Shown here one piece after another: positions 40,501 through 55,800 of a stretch of 64,000 nt of DNA (within the stretch, counting starts at the first letter, position 1; every line of letters starts with the position of its first letter). The notes beneath the pieces were generated by a model. That model did no database searches and had not been told where the DNA came from. It saw only the letters and a program-made list of their open reading frames with translations. The translations under genes and the position numbers were made by a program. The stretch comes from Holacanthus passer (taxonomy: Eukaryota > Chordata > Actinopteri > Pomacanthidae): NCBI GenBank assembly GCA_025331565.1, contig JAFREQ010000078.1, positions 310,001 to 374,000 on the forward strand, in the 5' to 3' direction.

Positions 40501-43500
40501 GCCACTAACCATTGCATGCTATTATTGATTGTAAATCAATCTGTTTTTACAATCCACACGGAACTGATAATAAAGGATTATTCAACAAAGAACTACCAAA
40601 AATGTTGTAACCTCCAAAGCTTTTGTGGGCGGTGGAACTAAATTATGTTGTCCAGCACGAAGCAAGAACAACACAACTCAAGGGCACAATAGCAATGATT
40701 AGGAATTATTAGTTGCATGGTAATTTCACAGCATACAGTAACTCAAAACATGTGGCCCCAGAAAGATACACACAACTTACTAAAGGAGTCCCCATGAGCC
40801 AAACACTAGCTAAATGTAAATATGAGAGTTATCAGAGGGGCTTAACCGCTTCCAGATCAGTCATCTGGGACGGGGGCTGTGGTTTGGCCCAGCGCCAGCC
40901 TCTCCAGCAGACGATCTGGAGCTCCAGACCGACACTGAGACTGATGGGTGACTGGGTAGACGTCCAACCAGAAAGGGCAACTGTGCTTTTGCAACCCTGT
41001 CATTGTGTTTATTTTTGGTTTAAAATAAAGTAAAACAAGTGTGAAAGCAGAAAAAGTGAAGCGAGAGAAGCGAAAGAGCGACACGCGCGTATCACACGCC
41101 AGACCGAAGCCACAGTCGTGTCAGTCCGCAGCGCTGCGGCATGTGGGACATTGAAAGCTACCAGAACATCTGAACTTAACTGAATCACATTGTTATTGTA
41201 ATAATTCATACGACTGTCCAATTACAGGCCTTGGTCTCACGTCTGGCCAACCACAGAAGCCAGCGCGGTCAGACTGCGGCTGTCTCTGCTTGTGAGGGCC
41301 AATTTTAAACTCTGTGCTTCCTCCTTGCTGAATGATTTATCCGCACACTCAACAGGTTACATGACTAAATTATTCATTCTACATGACTGCCATATTTCAG
41401 TCCGTCACGTAATCATATAGTGAAGAGTATATTCTTATTATGTTTTCTTTTCTGACCTTTTTTTGTATCCCTCTATGTGTCTTGAGAACAAGAGAGAAAG
41501 CATGACTCAGAGAGAGACAAAAAGAAACCGAAAGAGCAAAATAACAGATTGACAAAGCCAGAATGACAAAGTGAAGGACAAGAAACAGACCACTAAGATA
41601 AACACAAAGAGATTTTGTTCCATTTGCTAGTCCCTAACTCAGATAAAAAAGGCTTACGGTCTCAAAGTGTTCCTCGTGTATCATCACCTAAAGAGTATTA
41701 TCCTGTTGGATGCAAGTCAAGCAGTTGAGCGGTGGATTAGCAGCAGAGTGTGTGTGAGGGGACGCGGCCTGCAGGCATGGGAACGGGAGCTCTAAATTGA
41801 CCTCAAATCCCTTAATTGGGACACGAAGTGGGACATCGTGGTACCCTGTATCATTTAACAGAAGGAAATGGTTTTAAAGGGGGTTTGCATGTGACAGGGC
41901 CTTGACATGGGAGCTTTAAGAGCGAGGTTTTGAAGGTGATCTGGTTTCTCAGGAACAGCCCGGGTTACAAAAGTACTGGTGCAACCATTAACCTTAAGTT
42001 AATGAAGAAATACAGCCCAGGTCACATATTGTTAGGAGTATTAAAGTTCTCCCTGCACACACGTTAAGTGCAAAATCAAAGCATGGAGGTCGACATGTGA
42101 ACTATATTTCAAAGCACACCTGCGGTCGCCTTTGGTAACTGAAACATGTTTTATTGGTTGCGCACTGGAAGGTGATTTAAAAGTGGAGTGCTCAGCAGTC
42201 AATCTAAATTGGCTAAAATATGCTACACTGTAAAAAGCTCCAGTAAAATTTAACTTGAAAAGCTTTACGGTAGGCCTCACGGTGATATGGGGGCACTCGG
42301 CGAAGACAGGCGACCTCAGGCCTCCCTGCATCGACCCTGAGTTAACCCGCGCTAGTCGACAGTCTATCTCGGTTTCTTGCACATCCAATTTATTTGGAAA
42401 GTGATGTAATGGCATTCATTAGAGCCTCCATATGTTTTGTTTTCTCTTTGCGTTTCCCCACGGCTCCTCCTGGGCTTCAAAGGCCCCTTTCCTCAGTAAG
42501 TGCTTAATCCCTCTCATATGTGCACTGCAGCAACACGGTCCAACATCCCGCTCGGTTGCGTCCACTATGCACAGAATGCAAATATTAACATTAAGGGGCC
42601 TCCGGGAAGGACGGACATACTCTGGGTGTTCAGAGCGGTTGTGTGGATAGGAGGGTTTTACAAAGGGGGAATATGTCCCAACATTTCTCCTGAGCAGTGC
42701 TGCTCACAGTGGGGTCCGTGGGCCAAAGCTGGCCTGCCATAAGGTTTGATTTAGTCCAGCAGATGTTTCAAGCAAAGAAAAATTGTGAGGTAAAAATGCT
42801 CTATAAGTATGTAGGAGCCATAATTAATAATTATTTTTTATAATCTGAGCACAGCTGGCACGATGACACAGGAAGTCAGTCAACTAAGGGAACTTGGGAT
42901 CCTCGTGCCATTGGTGTCTTAACAGGACAATACAATGGGTGTTGGCTTTTGGCCAGTCGCCCACCATTACATTTCAGTTTTGGCCCTGCAGGGGGAAAAG
43001 TCTGTCCGTCCCTTCTTAAGAGCATTTGCGTTGGTTATAAAGCGTTAACTGAAGCATGAAACAGAAAGACAGACATATGCAACTGAGATCTTGCAGCTAA
43101 TTGGTTCATTTACAAACACAGATGTTTCGGGGCACTTGTGAAGCTGCTTGATGGATAAAGATCAACATGTTTTGGATCATGATTTTCTACTATAGCTACT
43201 ATACACTGACAACGTGAACCATAAGTAGGATTCTTGGGCAACAACAGACACAGTTTGAGCCAGAAATAAATGTGCAACCCAAACAAGGTGACTTCCAAAG
43301 AGGATCTCTGATTGGTGTGTCTGCTCTTGTATTGTCGTGTTCTACTGATTTAATGAAAACACTATTTGGAGGTGGGAGAGGATCCAGATCTCTCTTAACA
43401 CTAAAAGTAAGACATGAGAAAATGCTCCTGTAACTTCCTCTACAGTAGCCACACTGAATGATTTCATTAAATTAACTGTGCAAGCGTCGCATCCATCTTA

Positions 43501-43853
43501 ATGTCATGTGTACATTAATCCTCAATAAATGTGTCGATAGTTTGCTTAATGTACACATTACGTTAAACATTTTAAGGGCAGGAACTCAAGGTAATAAAAA
43601 CTACAGCAGTAAGGGATTCATTATGAAAAGCTACTAATTCACAACAGGATGGCTGTTAATTCATGTCAGTCCTGTACATCATACAAGTGCGAAAGCAACT
43701 TACTTGTGGTCCGATTTTTCCAACATTTCCCATGTCCCCCTTCTCTCCCTGCAAGCAGAAACCATCAAACAGTGTGCTGGTTAGCTTCCTGTCATTAAAG
43801 ACATGTCTGTCACCTAGTGGCACAGGATATTAAAGTGTAAAGTGTAAAAAGGA

Positions 43854-43885
<32 letters not shown>

Positions 43886-46800
43886 ACACACTGTGGCTGT
43901 GAGTAATTTTGTGCTGCTCCTTATTGTGGTTTGCTAATATGTGTGATGATTGTCCTGGGAGAAATCATTTTCTCTCCTAATTAAGAGCATGTTTACAACA
44001 CAGTGAGTCTGACAGTAAGTGGGTCACAAACACGGAGACACTGGCACTCAGAGGCTCCAGACCATAATTTAGAGTAATAACATCTTGAAACTCATCGCAC
44101 CACCATCATGGCACTGCAGTTGTGGTGGCTTCAAGAACCGAATTACAGCCAATAAAACCGGGTGAGGAACAGGTCTGGAATGTTGAAGTAAAAAACTGAT
44201 AAAAAATAATCTAAACAAGCTATAGGACTGTCAGTGTCTTCAAGATGGAGGTTTTCAGTCCCTACTTGAGAGGCATTTCCAAAGATAAAATTAAAATGGC
44301 CATAAAAGTATGCATCTATGAATATGGTGACAACACAGTTACAGTGCAGTTACTACATTATGAAAGACGACTCACCTCTAAACCCTCAGGACCAGGTTCG
44401 CCTATGTAGCCTTTCCTTCCAGGTCTCCCCTACACAGACAGACAGACAGACAGACAGGTAACGATCAAAATGTGTTCATCGCATCTCATCCCAGCTGCTT
44501 CCTGATAGAACATCTAAGTGATTTATTTCATTCAAACCACCTGCAAAAGTTTGTGTGCATGTGTGTGATTGTGTATATACAGCAGGTGAGTTCTTACAGT
44601 GGGGCCAGCGCTGCCAGGTGGGCCGAGCGGTCCTTCATCACCCTGCAGAAACACGGAACGCTTCATCATGCGCAAATACTCGCAAACACACTCTCGCACA
44701 TACACAGCAGAGTCCAACAAACACGCAAATACAGCTGACGCCAAACAACATGAACGAATGCGCGCACGGTGCCATTCCATCTGCATGACGTCTAACTTTC
44801 AAAATTAAAGCTCTCAGCTGCTCACCTGCCTGCTCCTTTATGAATGTCTGAGACAAGTTCCATTTCGCTGATCATAACTCATCTCTGAGACGAGTTAGGG
44901 ACAGATAAGAGATCAGACTGTGTTTTTTCATCCCAGTCGTACTTATGAATACGCAACGAGAGCTGAAAAGCATACGATGTAAAAGTACTGAGGCAGATGT
45001 TTTGCACTACTACTTTCACGGACAGTTGCATATGTGAAAGGCCCAAAATGTCAGACTGACTGTAGCTTAGTTACATAGTATGTGGAAGAATCTTGATTTT
45101 AATCATTTCAACATGAACATGCATAGCCAACCGATTCATCTTCGGTTCAGTGACGCTCCAAAGAGGCAAATATATTCTCTTTGTTAGAAAGCTATCTTGG
45201 AAATTATCATATAGGGGAATGGCTGGAATGGAATATTGATTCATATTAAATAAAATGACTGATTTTAGAATGTATTTAACGTTTAGAGTAACCATATATA
45301 TGTGCATGTATGTGAGAAGAGAGTGCCAACTACACCTCACAGAGGTTGCCAGCTAATTTCAACACAATAGAAAAGTGTGTGTGTGTTGAACAGCTTCCAA
45401 AGGCTTCTGTTCTTTTTTCCAGGGCTGGAAAACTTTCAGCTGTGTTTTTATAAGCACCCAGTGGTGAATCATGACTTCAGCCAGTGGAACATGCCCCGAG
45501 AGATATCGCAGCGAAAAAAAACCCAACTCCCACTAGGATCTAAGCTGCAAGTGTTTGAGATATGACTGGATGCTAAATGGGAAACACTGTGTTACTTAAT
45601 CTTGCCTCACAATAATGATCCAATGGAAATCCCATGGTGAGCAATATTTTCCACTTTTCTGTATCAGTGAGTCAAGAAGTGAGCAGATGCAGACGTTGGG
45701 TGTTGAATTGTCTCACCTGTGTTCCTTGTGGCCCCTGTGGACCTTGGGGCCCTCTGGCACCCTGCATACCCTGAAACACAGGCAAATGCATGAATTCAAT
45801 TAGATGAATTTAAAAAAAGGATGGATGGAGAGAGAGAAAGAGAGAGATGACGTCGTACCTTTGGTCCAGGTGGACCGTTGGGCCCTGGTACTCCAATGTC
45901 TCCAGGGAACCCCTTGCAAAAAACAAGAGACATTATTATATGTTATTATCATTTCACCTATCATGACTCACATTTGATCCCAGACATTAAATCAACTCTT
46001 TGCATATATGTGTACATTTCAGGAGAGGTATAATCCCACCTTGGTATTTATTTTGGCAGGTTTATAGTAAACCTCTTTATATGGTGCAAATGACTGAAGG
46101 CGTCCTGCATAAATCTGTATCAGACACAAGGGTGGGGCCTTTCTTGTGCATAGACAGGCTTATAGAAAACTGATGTAAAGATAGTGATGGATTGCTGCTG
46201 AGCTGATAGAAGCTGAATACCTTCAGGCACGCCTGCCATGACGCAATCACTCATTTCAGTAATATATGCCTGCTAGCTGTGGCCTATGTGACCTATGTGC
46301 ATGTGCATGTGCGTGTCTTTGACATTTTCCATGCTTTCCACATACTTTGCAGCATCAGCAATGACCTCTTTGACAAAAGGTGAGGTCTCCTACATCCAAA
46401 GCACAGACATGCTGGAGGGAGATGCCAGAAAAAGGACAGCAAGGGACAAAAGATTCATGTTTTGATGCAAACATGGACGTTCTAAACTTTTGCTACTAGT
46501 GAGATGACTTGATTGGTGTCTCCATCAGAAAGAATAAACCTCAGGATCCCACTACAGGTCATGTATGATAAAGACTCATGTTGCAATTGGCCTGTAATAA
46601 TCATCAAATATTTAATATCATAGTGGAATTGTGGAAATGATGAAAGAAAAGTCATAAGATCATCATCTAATGTCAGAGTGAAAAGGCACTGTCTAGAAGT
46701 AATCCTGTTCATTTTGAGATGTTCAAGAGGAAAGTTTGACCAATAGCCTTTCAAAAAGTCATGGAGCTACAGCAATCAGTAGGTTCATCCTCTGGTGTCC

Positions 46801-49800
46801 ATGAATAGCCACAAGCTCAGCACAAGCAAAAGCAATTATCTTTTATCTTGTGTACAAAGTTCACAATTTGACCTGATGCTAGTGCAAAATGAAAAGTTCA
46901 TCATCTGGGAGCATGAATGCATTCACTGTAATCTGCAAGATTTGTCTTATGTATAAGAAGAATTGATTCTACGCAGATCATAAATATCCACAGCAAATTC
47001 TAGTTTAGTGTAATAGTTTTCCAGATATCATGTCAGGGATCAAAGTGATGATTCAGCAGAAAAAGCTCTGGGAGTCGCCATAACAACTAAGAATCATTAT
47101 AGGGACCATGGTTACTCAACAATCTGACCAAAACCTCAAGATATCTCTGTCTAAAATAGACTGCAATTAACAATTATTTTCATTATTGATTAATCTGCTG
47201 GTTATTCTCTCAAGTTGATTAAATGTTTTCTCTATAAACCATCAGAAAAAGAATGAAATTTGCCATCATGATATCTTAGGGTCCAAGGCGATCAAATACC
47301 TTGTTTGTCCGACCAACTGTCTAATATACAATGAGAATACATTTACTGCAAATCCTCACATCTGAGAACCTGGAGTACATCACATGTTTAGCATTTTTTC
47401 TCCAAAAATTACTTTTTAACAATTAATCAACTCCTAAAGTAGATGGCAATTTTTTATCTGTCGATCAACTAATCAATTAATCAACAAAACCCTGCAGCTT
47501 TAGTCTGACTCAAAATGCGGAGCAGACAAATAGATAAACCTTTCTTCGTCCCACAGTGGGGAAATTTGCATGACTTGCATTGTACTTGCAAATGTACAGA
47601 CTTGCATTTCTGAATCATGTGACTGTATTGTTTGTTGACAGTCTACAGTCAGTGCATTGTGGTTTACACCATCTTTTCTATGTTCGTCTTCAGTTACAAA
47701 ACTCAGCCCAGCCTGCGGCCAAAACCTGAGACATGCAGTGTAGTGAAATCTGCCTTTTTCAGCTACCTGCTACTTTCACTCTCACAATGACTTCCACATT
47801 TCTCTAATGTCTTTATGTGATCATAATCTGGAGCGAGTGCATTCATAAAAGAGGCCCTGGCTTGGCTCTGCGCCCACCACATTACACACACTCAAATAGA
47901 AAAGTAAAGATACAGCAGGATGGTTATGTCTTAAAGCTTCATCTGTGTTTGGCCTGGCTCACTATCCATCTTTGCTCTACTCAGCACACTACACTGTGCC
48001 AAGGTACCCAAGTAGTAAAGTAAAGTACTGACCTCTTGCTTCACCATCTTTTTCTAAATCATCCTACATTTCTGTGTGTTTCAATATTAGGCCAATATGT
48101 CCCCCAATGACAAAAGCTGAGGGATTTTCATTTTTTAAAATTTCTTCTCTGAAACTGGATCTGGGCAGTTGCAAACTGACCTTCAGTAAAGTTATTATTT
48201 TTAACTGTGAATAATGTATTAGATGAAACTGGAACTTAACTTGCTACCCTTAAATTGCTTACTTGAACTGCATTAGGCTTTTAAACACAAAGTACTAGTT
48301 ACCATTTACATGATGTGATCATGTTACGTGATTCTGCTCCTCCATTCTAAGAAAATGTAATGTTGGATATACACACTCATCATATGTGTGTCCTACCTCT
48401 GGTCCTGGAGGCCCCGGTGGTCCTTGTGCCCCCATCTCACCAATTCTACCCTGTTTAAAATATAGAAAACACAAGAAGAAATAATAAGAAATCACATTTA
48501 TCATCTTATTTTTTGGCCACATAAAATCCCTCTACCTTCTGTCACCACTTAAATAACAGTCTTCTGTTAATATTTTTCATCCTGAAATTGACAGCGTGGA
48601 TCTGAAAGATGATATCACTGACTCACTGTGATGCCAGTTTGTGTACTTATTGCCATTTATGTGATGCAGCAAATGCTTAATAACACTGATGGGCAATCTG
48701 TGATCCTAATTGTCAACAGGGGTCATGGCCCCCTAACCCCATCTGATCTATTAGACTGTTAGATATTATCAATGCACACCACAGTTAGGCTACTAATACT
48801 TCAGAGTCATGGTCGGAGTCATAGATTGTAACTTCTAACAGTCGGATAAAGGATCAATGAGGCAGACTGGACTAACATATTGAACTAAACAACCCCTCTG
48901 ATCTTGCACTCTCTCGTATTAGGGGTTGGAGAAGGGGGGTGGCAGGTTAACAAGGGGGATGCATTTGGGTCTTTTTGCCCCCCCTTTATATCTCCCACTG
49001 CTGTTGGGTGTAGCGCCCACAACAAACTCTTTACTCATGAGTCACAACATAATGCTGCATGTGCGCTCGATACATTATCAGGCTCCAAGGCTAAATTCAA
49101 GTCACAACGAACAATGTGGTTATTCTGATGACTCGAGGACCGTGGTAACTTGAACCACAGCAAAAGCTGATGCTGAATAGAAACTAGGTGCTCTGGAACA
49201 GGACAACATCTGGACTTGTTTATAATGCATCCTGAATAAAGTCAATGTTTCATCTTTTTTCATAATCAGAGTTTGCTTGCTGATAAGAAAATGGTTTTCA
49301 AGGACACTCATTTTACTTCTTTCTTTGGAAAGAAAGCACACGATAAAGCCGACGTGTTGTGAATGTCACCGAACTGAACTTCACTTTATAAGCCAGCAAA
49401 AATAGAGCCCAGATCTCATTGTGGTATACTGTGTTTACTTGGCTTTGCCTATAAAAGTTGCGAAAAAAAAACTGTATAAAATGGCATGCACACACACACA
49501 CACACACACAAATGCATAATACGTAACGTCTACACATGCACCCTCGGCTTCGCAGACACAAACACACTCACACAAACATACCGGTGGTCCTGGCTTCCCT
49601 CTTGGCCCAGTAGGACCAGGCGCACCAGCAGCCCCCTGAAAGACACAGACATAACACTCTCAACCCTTCGTGTGTGTTTGTTTTCATCCTCGTCCATAGA
49701 GCTGAGTGCATGCATGGCCTAGATGTGGGTATGTGAGCAAAACCTTATTCACATGGGACAAATATTCTGTGGTGACTTCATGTGATGAATGAATCAACAT

Positions 49801-52800
49801 CTGTCTTTTTTTTTTTTACCCAACACAAAGCATTTCTGATTTGTGGAATTGTTTTGATTAGTCTTTTCCTGATTTAGCAAAGATAAATGGTCTTCAACAG
49901 ATTCTGCTATTTTCCAATTGCTTGTCAAAGCAGGAAGTAAACAGTTCATCACCTTTGTGATATATAATGGAGGAATACAAACATGTGCTCTCAACAAAAC
50001 ATGAGTATCATGTTGTGTGACTGATTAGTGTGGGAATAAAATCTCAATGCGCTTAAAATCTTGCTTGTGTGACAGTGAACGTACCTTATCGCCTTGGTAC
50101 CCCATGTCTCCTGGTTGGCCCCTTTGTCCCACTTCACCCTGAATTTCACAGACAGAGATATAACACAACACTACCCTGCCACAGTGATCACAACATGAGC
50201 GTATTTAAGAGACAGATACTGGTGACACGTGACATGACACTTATAAACTGTCTGGTTTTAATATCATGAAAAAAAATGTCCACACTGTAAAGAACCAACA
50301 CACACTGTGGAACAAAATCAATATATAACATAACGATATGATATTTGAATTTGAGTTTATATTGTTGTCTGTGTTATCAAAATGCCAACTGGATCTCTTG
50401 TAATATTGCCTAATTAACTGATACACTGATGCACACATTGATACACTGCAATAATATAAATATTTAGATCACCTTATCACCTTTCAATCCAGGCAGGCCG
50501 GCTCGTCCCGCTGGGCCCTGCCACAGGGACAGGAAGCAGAAGAATCAGTCAGTCAGAGAGAAAGAGACAAGAAGAGAAAATCTTTGAGGAGACAGTGACT
50601 TCAATGACAGAATTTTCTTCGAGGCAGGTGAAGCCACAGAGGAGGAGGCTGATGAATGATTAGAGATGACAGTGACAGATTTCTCACATCATATTATATC
50701 ATCATATTATACAGATTTCAGAGGTTTTGACAACTAACAATACTGAACAGTCTTCCTAAAATTTAGAGCATTTGCAGTAGCCAATGTCTAACCTACCTGA
50801 GGTCCCACCATACCAGGCAGCCCTCGCAGTCCCTCAGGCCCCAGGTCCCCCTGTGGAGGGAAGGAGGTACACAATGGAATTTATGTGTCACAAACACACA
50901 GTCCCCCCCAACACACACACACGTCTGATCAAGGTCCAAGGTTGTTACCTGACACATTATCCACACTAAACGTTTCCGCTTTCTTCTTGGCAGACACCTT
51001 ATTTTGACATGAACACTATCTGCTGAGCATTCCTGTTTGTCACAGCCTCACAACACAACTAAGCCGTGTTGACAGCGTATTCGCTCGCTTTGCACGGGTC
51101 CGTGTTTGGCCCGGCTCGCCGCTGCCAGCCCACAACATCCACGCTAATTGACAGAGGCGAGGCGAGAGTGGCCAGAATGTGTGGCTGGACCAAAAAAAGA
51201 CTCCCTTTACAAGTAGGCATGCGGTTAAGCTGGGCGCTGATTGGGTGGTTTTTGCTACAAACATGCCAGTAGCAATGATGATATGGTGACAGTGACGTGT
51301 GTGTATGTGTGTGTGTGTGCACATACTGGATGTACCTTTCACACAGATGCACACAAACACATTAAACTAAACACAGCCTTTGTACCTATATATATTCCTA
51401 TGGATTGTGGTAAACAGTTTTATTGAGGAAGCCGGGCAGCCTGCTCACATACATTCATTTTTCTCTTATAACAGGATAGGCTTTAAGGAAAACTGTGTGA
51501 AGAGATGTCTGAATTTGTTCCAAGTCAGACAGGAGCAAAGACAGTGTCTGCAGCACAGTGAATACATATGAATACAAGGACAATTGGGAATTCTTTTGCA
51601 CTAAAGTGCCTGAGACTGAACATGTTACTATCAGCGCGCTATCCTCTTTCCAAACATCTGTCAGTCTGGTCAATATAAGAAAAGGTTTAAGTGAAGGGTG
51701 AGTGGGAAAACATGGTTTCATCGTGGACATGTGGCCTAAACTAGGAGCCCATCTGGACCCTGTAAGGCCGGTGTTTGATGCTGCGGCTCCACTGCGGTAG
51801 TGCGGCAGGATCGACACAAATCACGTGCACTCGATCAAAAGAAGCTTTCGACAGACGACACATGAAAAACGACATCCTGAACGGAGGAGATAAGCCGAGA
51901 AAAAGACCTTGCCACCATAACTTCGGTGTCTACCAGCCCGGCTAGAACGATCTGGTACGTCAACATCCCACACAGAGTTTTTTCGCTCCAGTCGAGATGC
52001 AGCCTGACTGCCAGGTGGTTAGAGATTATCCAAACCGTTTTCTCCCAAGACACGTGACGAAAGACTTTGACGAAAACCAGATTGTTGCATTCCTGTACCT
52101 CTAGCTTCAACACAACCGCTGCAGCCTCAGAAACTCGAATCAAACGTAAAACACTGTGACACCCACTGTATCATCCATGAAGCTACCTCATATACTTCAC
52201 ATGCAACATATAAGTACGCAGGCCTCAACACATCGCTTGAAAATGATAAGAAATATTTAAGGTAGAGTGGTAAAGCAGAAAAAAAAAAAAGGCTATAAAT
52301 TTTCAAACAACTATTTTCGTCTCCACCTCGCCCTCTTGCTTTTCATTCAGGCTGTGAAAGAGTGTCTGGCTGCATCACATTTCGTTGAGTCACACACTGG
52401 CAAAGACATCAAGTGCATACCAGAAGGAACACTTGCTGCTCTGTTTTCTGCTCTCTTTCTGATTACTTAACTGAAGTCCTAACTTTGTGTAATTGCCCTT
52501 CAATAAACGGGTACGAGTCACAAGGGTGTGAGTGACACTGGGGAAGTGAAAATGAGCTTTAGATTTGGATTTACATGTCGAATTAAAGTTCTTTGCGACA
52601 TCTATCCTGTGTCAAAATCACTCGGCTGGAAAGTTGACTAAATATGAATCACATCAAAGACGGGATTAGGGAGGTGTAAGTATTTGGGCTCTCTTGTATG
52701 ATTACTCAAAAGTACTTACAGGCAGTAATTTGTTGATATTAAGACAAGTAACATCAGCAATGTTGTAAAGTGATCGAGTCATTAAGAAGCAATGGAAACA

Positions 52801-55800
52801 CAGAAAAGGAAAGGGACGTGACTCGGAGAACAACTGTCACAGAGGAGGGTGAGAAAAGACGTGCTCTGGCCACATGAGGTTTGAGTGACAAGGTGCCTTC
52901 AGACATGTGATTCTGTTTATGCTAGACGTCAACAAAGGCTCTGTGATTTTTATTTTTGGGGGAAGGGATTGATATGGCAAGGCGGGTCGTAAATCAGCCA
53001 GCCCTCCATCTCTAAATATTGTTTAGATAAACTCAGAGAAATGAGGCACATTTACCACTGTTTACTGATGAGAATAGTCTTTTCTTTTGTTACTGTTGCT
53101 GTTTGCATTGTGATGTAAAACACACAGTTACTTGTATTTACATGTGCTACACACATCATCTTATCTTATCAGAAGCACATATGGTGTATATACATCAATA
53201 CAAAAATCAAACAGCCATTCATTTCTGCCATTCCTACAGACATATGTCTTCTGAATTCGGCATTGGATGTTCTTTGTAATGTTACAAAGACAGAACGTGG
53301 ATACCTGTGGCTAACTGAGCGAGAGTGTGTGTCTGTGCGTGTAGCCCATATGTGATGCATGTGGGCACATCTGTATCACATCTTGTTTTTTCCAGACCAT
53401 ACTGTACAAAGTGATCTGCGGTGTCTCGGATCTGACTGAAACCTAAGACACGGAGGTAACCTTAGTTAAACTTATACGTGAGCAGACATACACACGGACA
53501 AGCTTTCTAGCATTGTCTCTTCAGTAAACCTGAGTGATTTACTTTGGTAAATGCTATGATTAACTTTTACAGCAGTACGACCCTTTACATAAGCCAGGTC
53601 ATCTCAGTCTATAGCACTGAAATGACACACTGAGTGAAACTAATATTACGATGTAGTAAAAAATTCAAATCTGTGTAAGCATCTCTGTGATAATAGCCTT
53701 GTTAAAGTGAAAACAAAAGACTTAAAGTATCTGTATGTTTCATGTCTGACTGTGTCCGTAGTAAAGATGACTAACAGGCAGTGGCTGAGGTGAAGGTTAA
53801 GGAAACCGAATCCATCCAGATGTGCCTAGCGAACACGGACTGACCCTTCGAGCACCCCAATAAATCCCCACGCTATGATGGCGGCAAAGCAGTTTAAACG
53901 AAGCTTGAAATGATGGCACAGGAAAGGTGCTGTACACAGGAACAGGGGCATGTTGTAGAGGTTTTAACACTTGTACACTCCCCAGTAAAAAGGCAGCATG
54001 CTCTCTATTAGACTGTGACACTCTTGATTTTTTTTTTCTCACTGCAGCAATAAGACAGAGCCACGCAGGTGGTTATACTGGTAATATTCAAGGTCTAAAG
54101 TGACCTCACATATAGGATGATTACTGAAACTGAGTGAGAGAGCTGTAAATGACTTTAGCAGCTAGACACTGGAATTTTTTTCAATTCTCAAAATTGATGT
54201 TTGACATGCACCAATCATACTGTAGGTCTCATTTCCATGCTTTGGTTCCCTTAACTTGACACAGCCAAATGTGGTCAGATCCCATGATGAGACATAGAGA
54301 GAGAACAGCACAACGGAATGTGCTGCTTTGGTATCATGTCTGGTTTGTTTGAAAGTTGTACGTTCTCACAGTAACCATCTAACCAGCTCACTGCATCTGT
54401 TTGTGCTTACATTTCATTTTCATCTTGCAATATTTAAACTGATCTGATCCAAAAATGTCTACATGTCAATACTTTTATCCAAGATCCAAGTTTGCCACCA
54501 GTAATTAAGTAGTAGATTGATTAATAATGGAGATAATGGGTGATTGGTGTGGATTTGGAGAAAGTAATATTAGATGTCATATTATCTTTGGTATTATTGT
54601 AATGCAATAATCGTGAAAGTTCTACTCTCTGTTCACCTCCATTGCTAGTTTGATCAAGTTTAATTAATCCTCTATACTTTTCAGCTGCACTTTTACAACT
54701 TTATGAGCAGCGCTGAGCACACATGATGTGCAGCCAGGAGTCCCCGTGGATGACTTTGATTTCAGCAGTGGCCGTCATTAACAGCAAGAAAACCGCTGCT
54801 GCCATGAAAAACACAAAAACCCTGGCTCAAGTTCAGCACATCCTGCCATCCATCATCCAAATCCCAATCTAACCACCGCAGACAGACAAGTTGAAAGAAA
54901 GACAGACAGACAAGCAACCTTGGAAACAAGCGCAAGGAGAGACAGGCAGAGCTGTGAGCCAAGTGAATGACAGATCAAGCATAGTGCCTATTTGGCACGG
55001 GAAATGTAACATATTCGTAAAAATGATAACAGTGAGAAACTGATACTCACCCTCAGGCCAGGGAAGCCGCTAATGCCAGTCCCACCAACAGGCCCCTGTG
55101 AAACATCACAGCAACATCCTAAGTACACAGGACAGGACACTTACAGTATCGCACATTCCTCATTCCCAAGGCTACACTGGAAATGCTGTAAGTGTGACTT
55201 GATGTTTGCGTGTGCTAACATCAGGGATGATTTGTATAACTGACCTAAAAACCTAAAACGCTCAGTATTGTCAGGCTAATTTATGTGTATCTTCCTGAGA
55301 CCTAAGACATTATACACTTTAATAGTATCTGTCCATCCTGTTTGATGCAAACAGAACATTTCATCTTAAAGGATTTGCATCAGACTTAAGAAAAGTTTGT
55401 GTCAAAATCATTTTTGTGTTTTTCTTCTAGACACTACAAATACATTTCACACAAAAGGAACAAGTAATTGCAGGAAATAAGCCGAGTACCGTGCACTTGT
55501 AAACACAGTCATTGATGACAAGTAACAGGACAGAGAGGTGGAAGCAGATGAAGAGTGCAGAGCAAAAAGAGCTGAATTCACCAGGAATTAGACAAGAGAT
55601 CTCACCTCATTGCCATCAGGACCGGGAGGCCCCCTCTCCCCGACATCACCCACCACACCCTGTGGGGGACACACAACCACAATTTTAAAAAGTCAGGGCA
55701 ATCACTGCTAATTATACCCTCCACTTGCAGTATACCACCATCTACTTTCTTACTGTTACTTCATTTCTACACTTTCTCTTAAGCATGGGACTTACTTTAC

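Noticed and set aside
51040..51360. Minus-strand frame with a Gly-rich start near GSGEPGQ
   Set aside because: Only two Gly-X-Y-like triplets and no flanking splice sites, so not a collagen exon.
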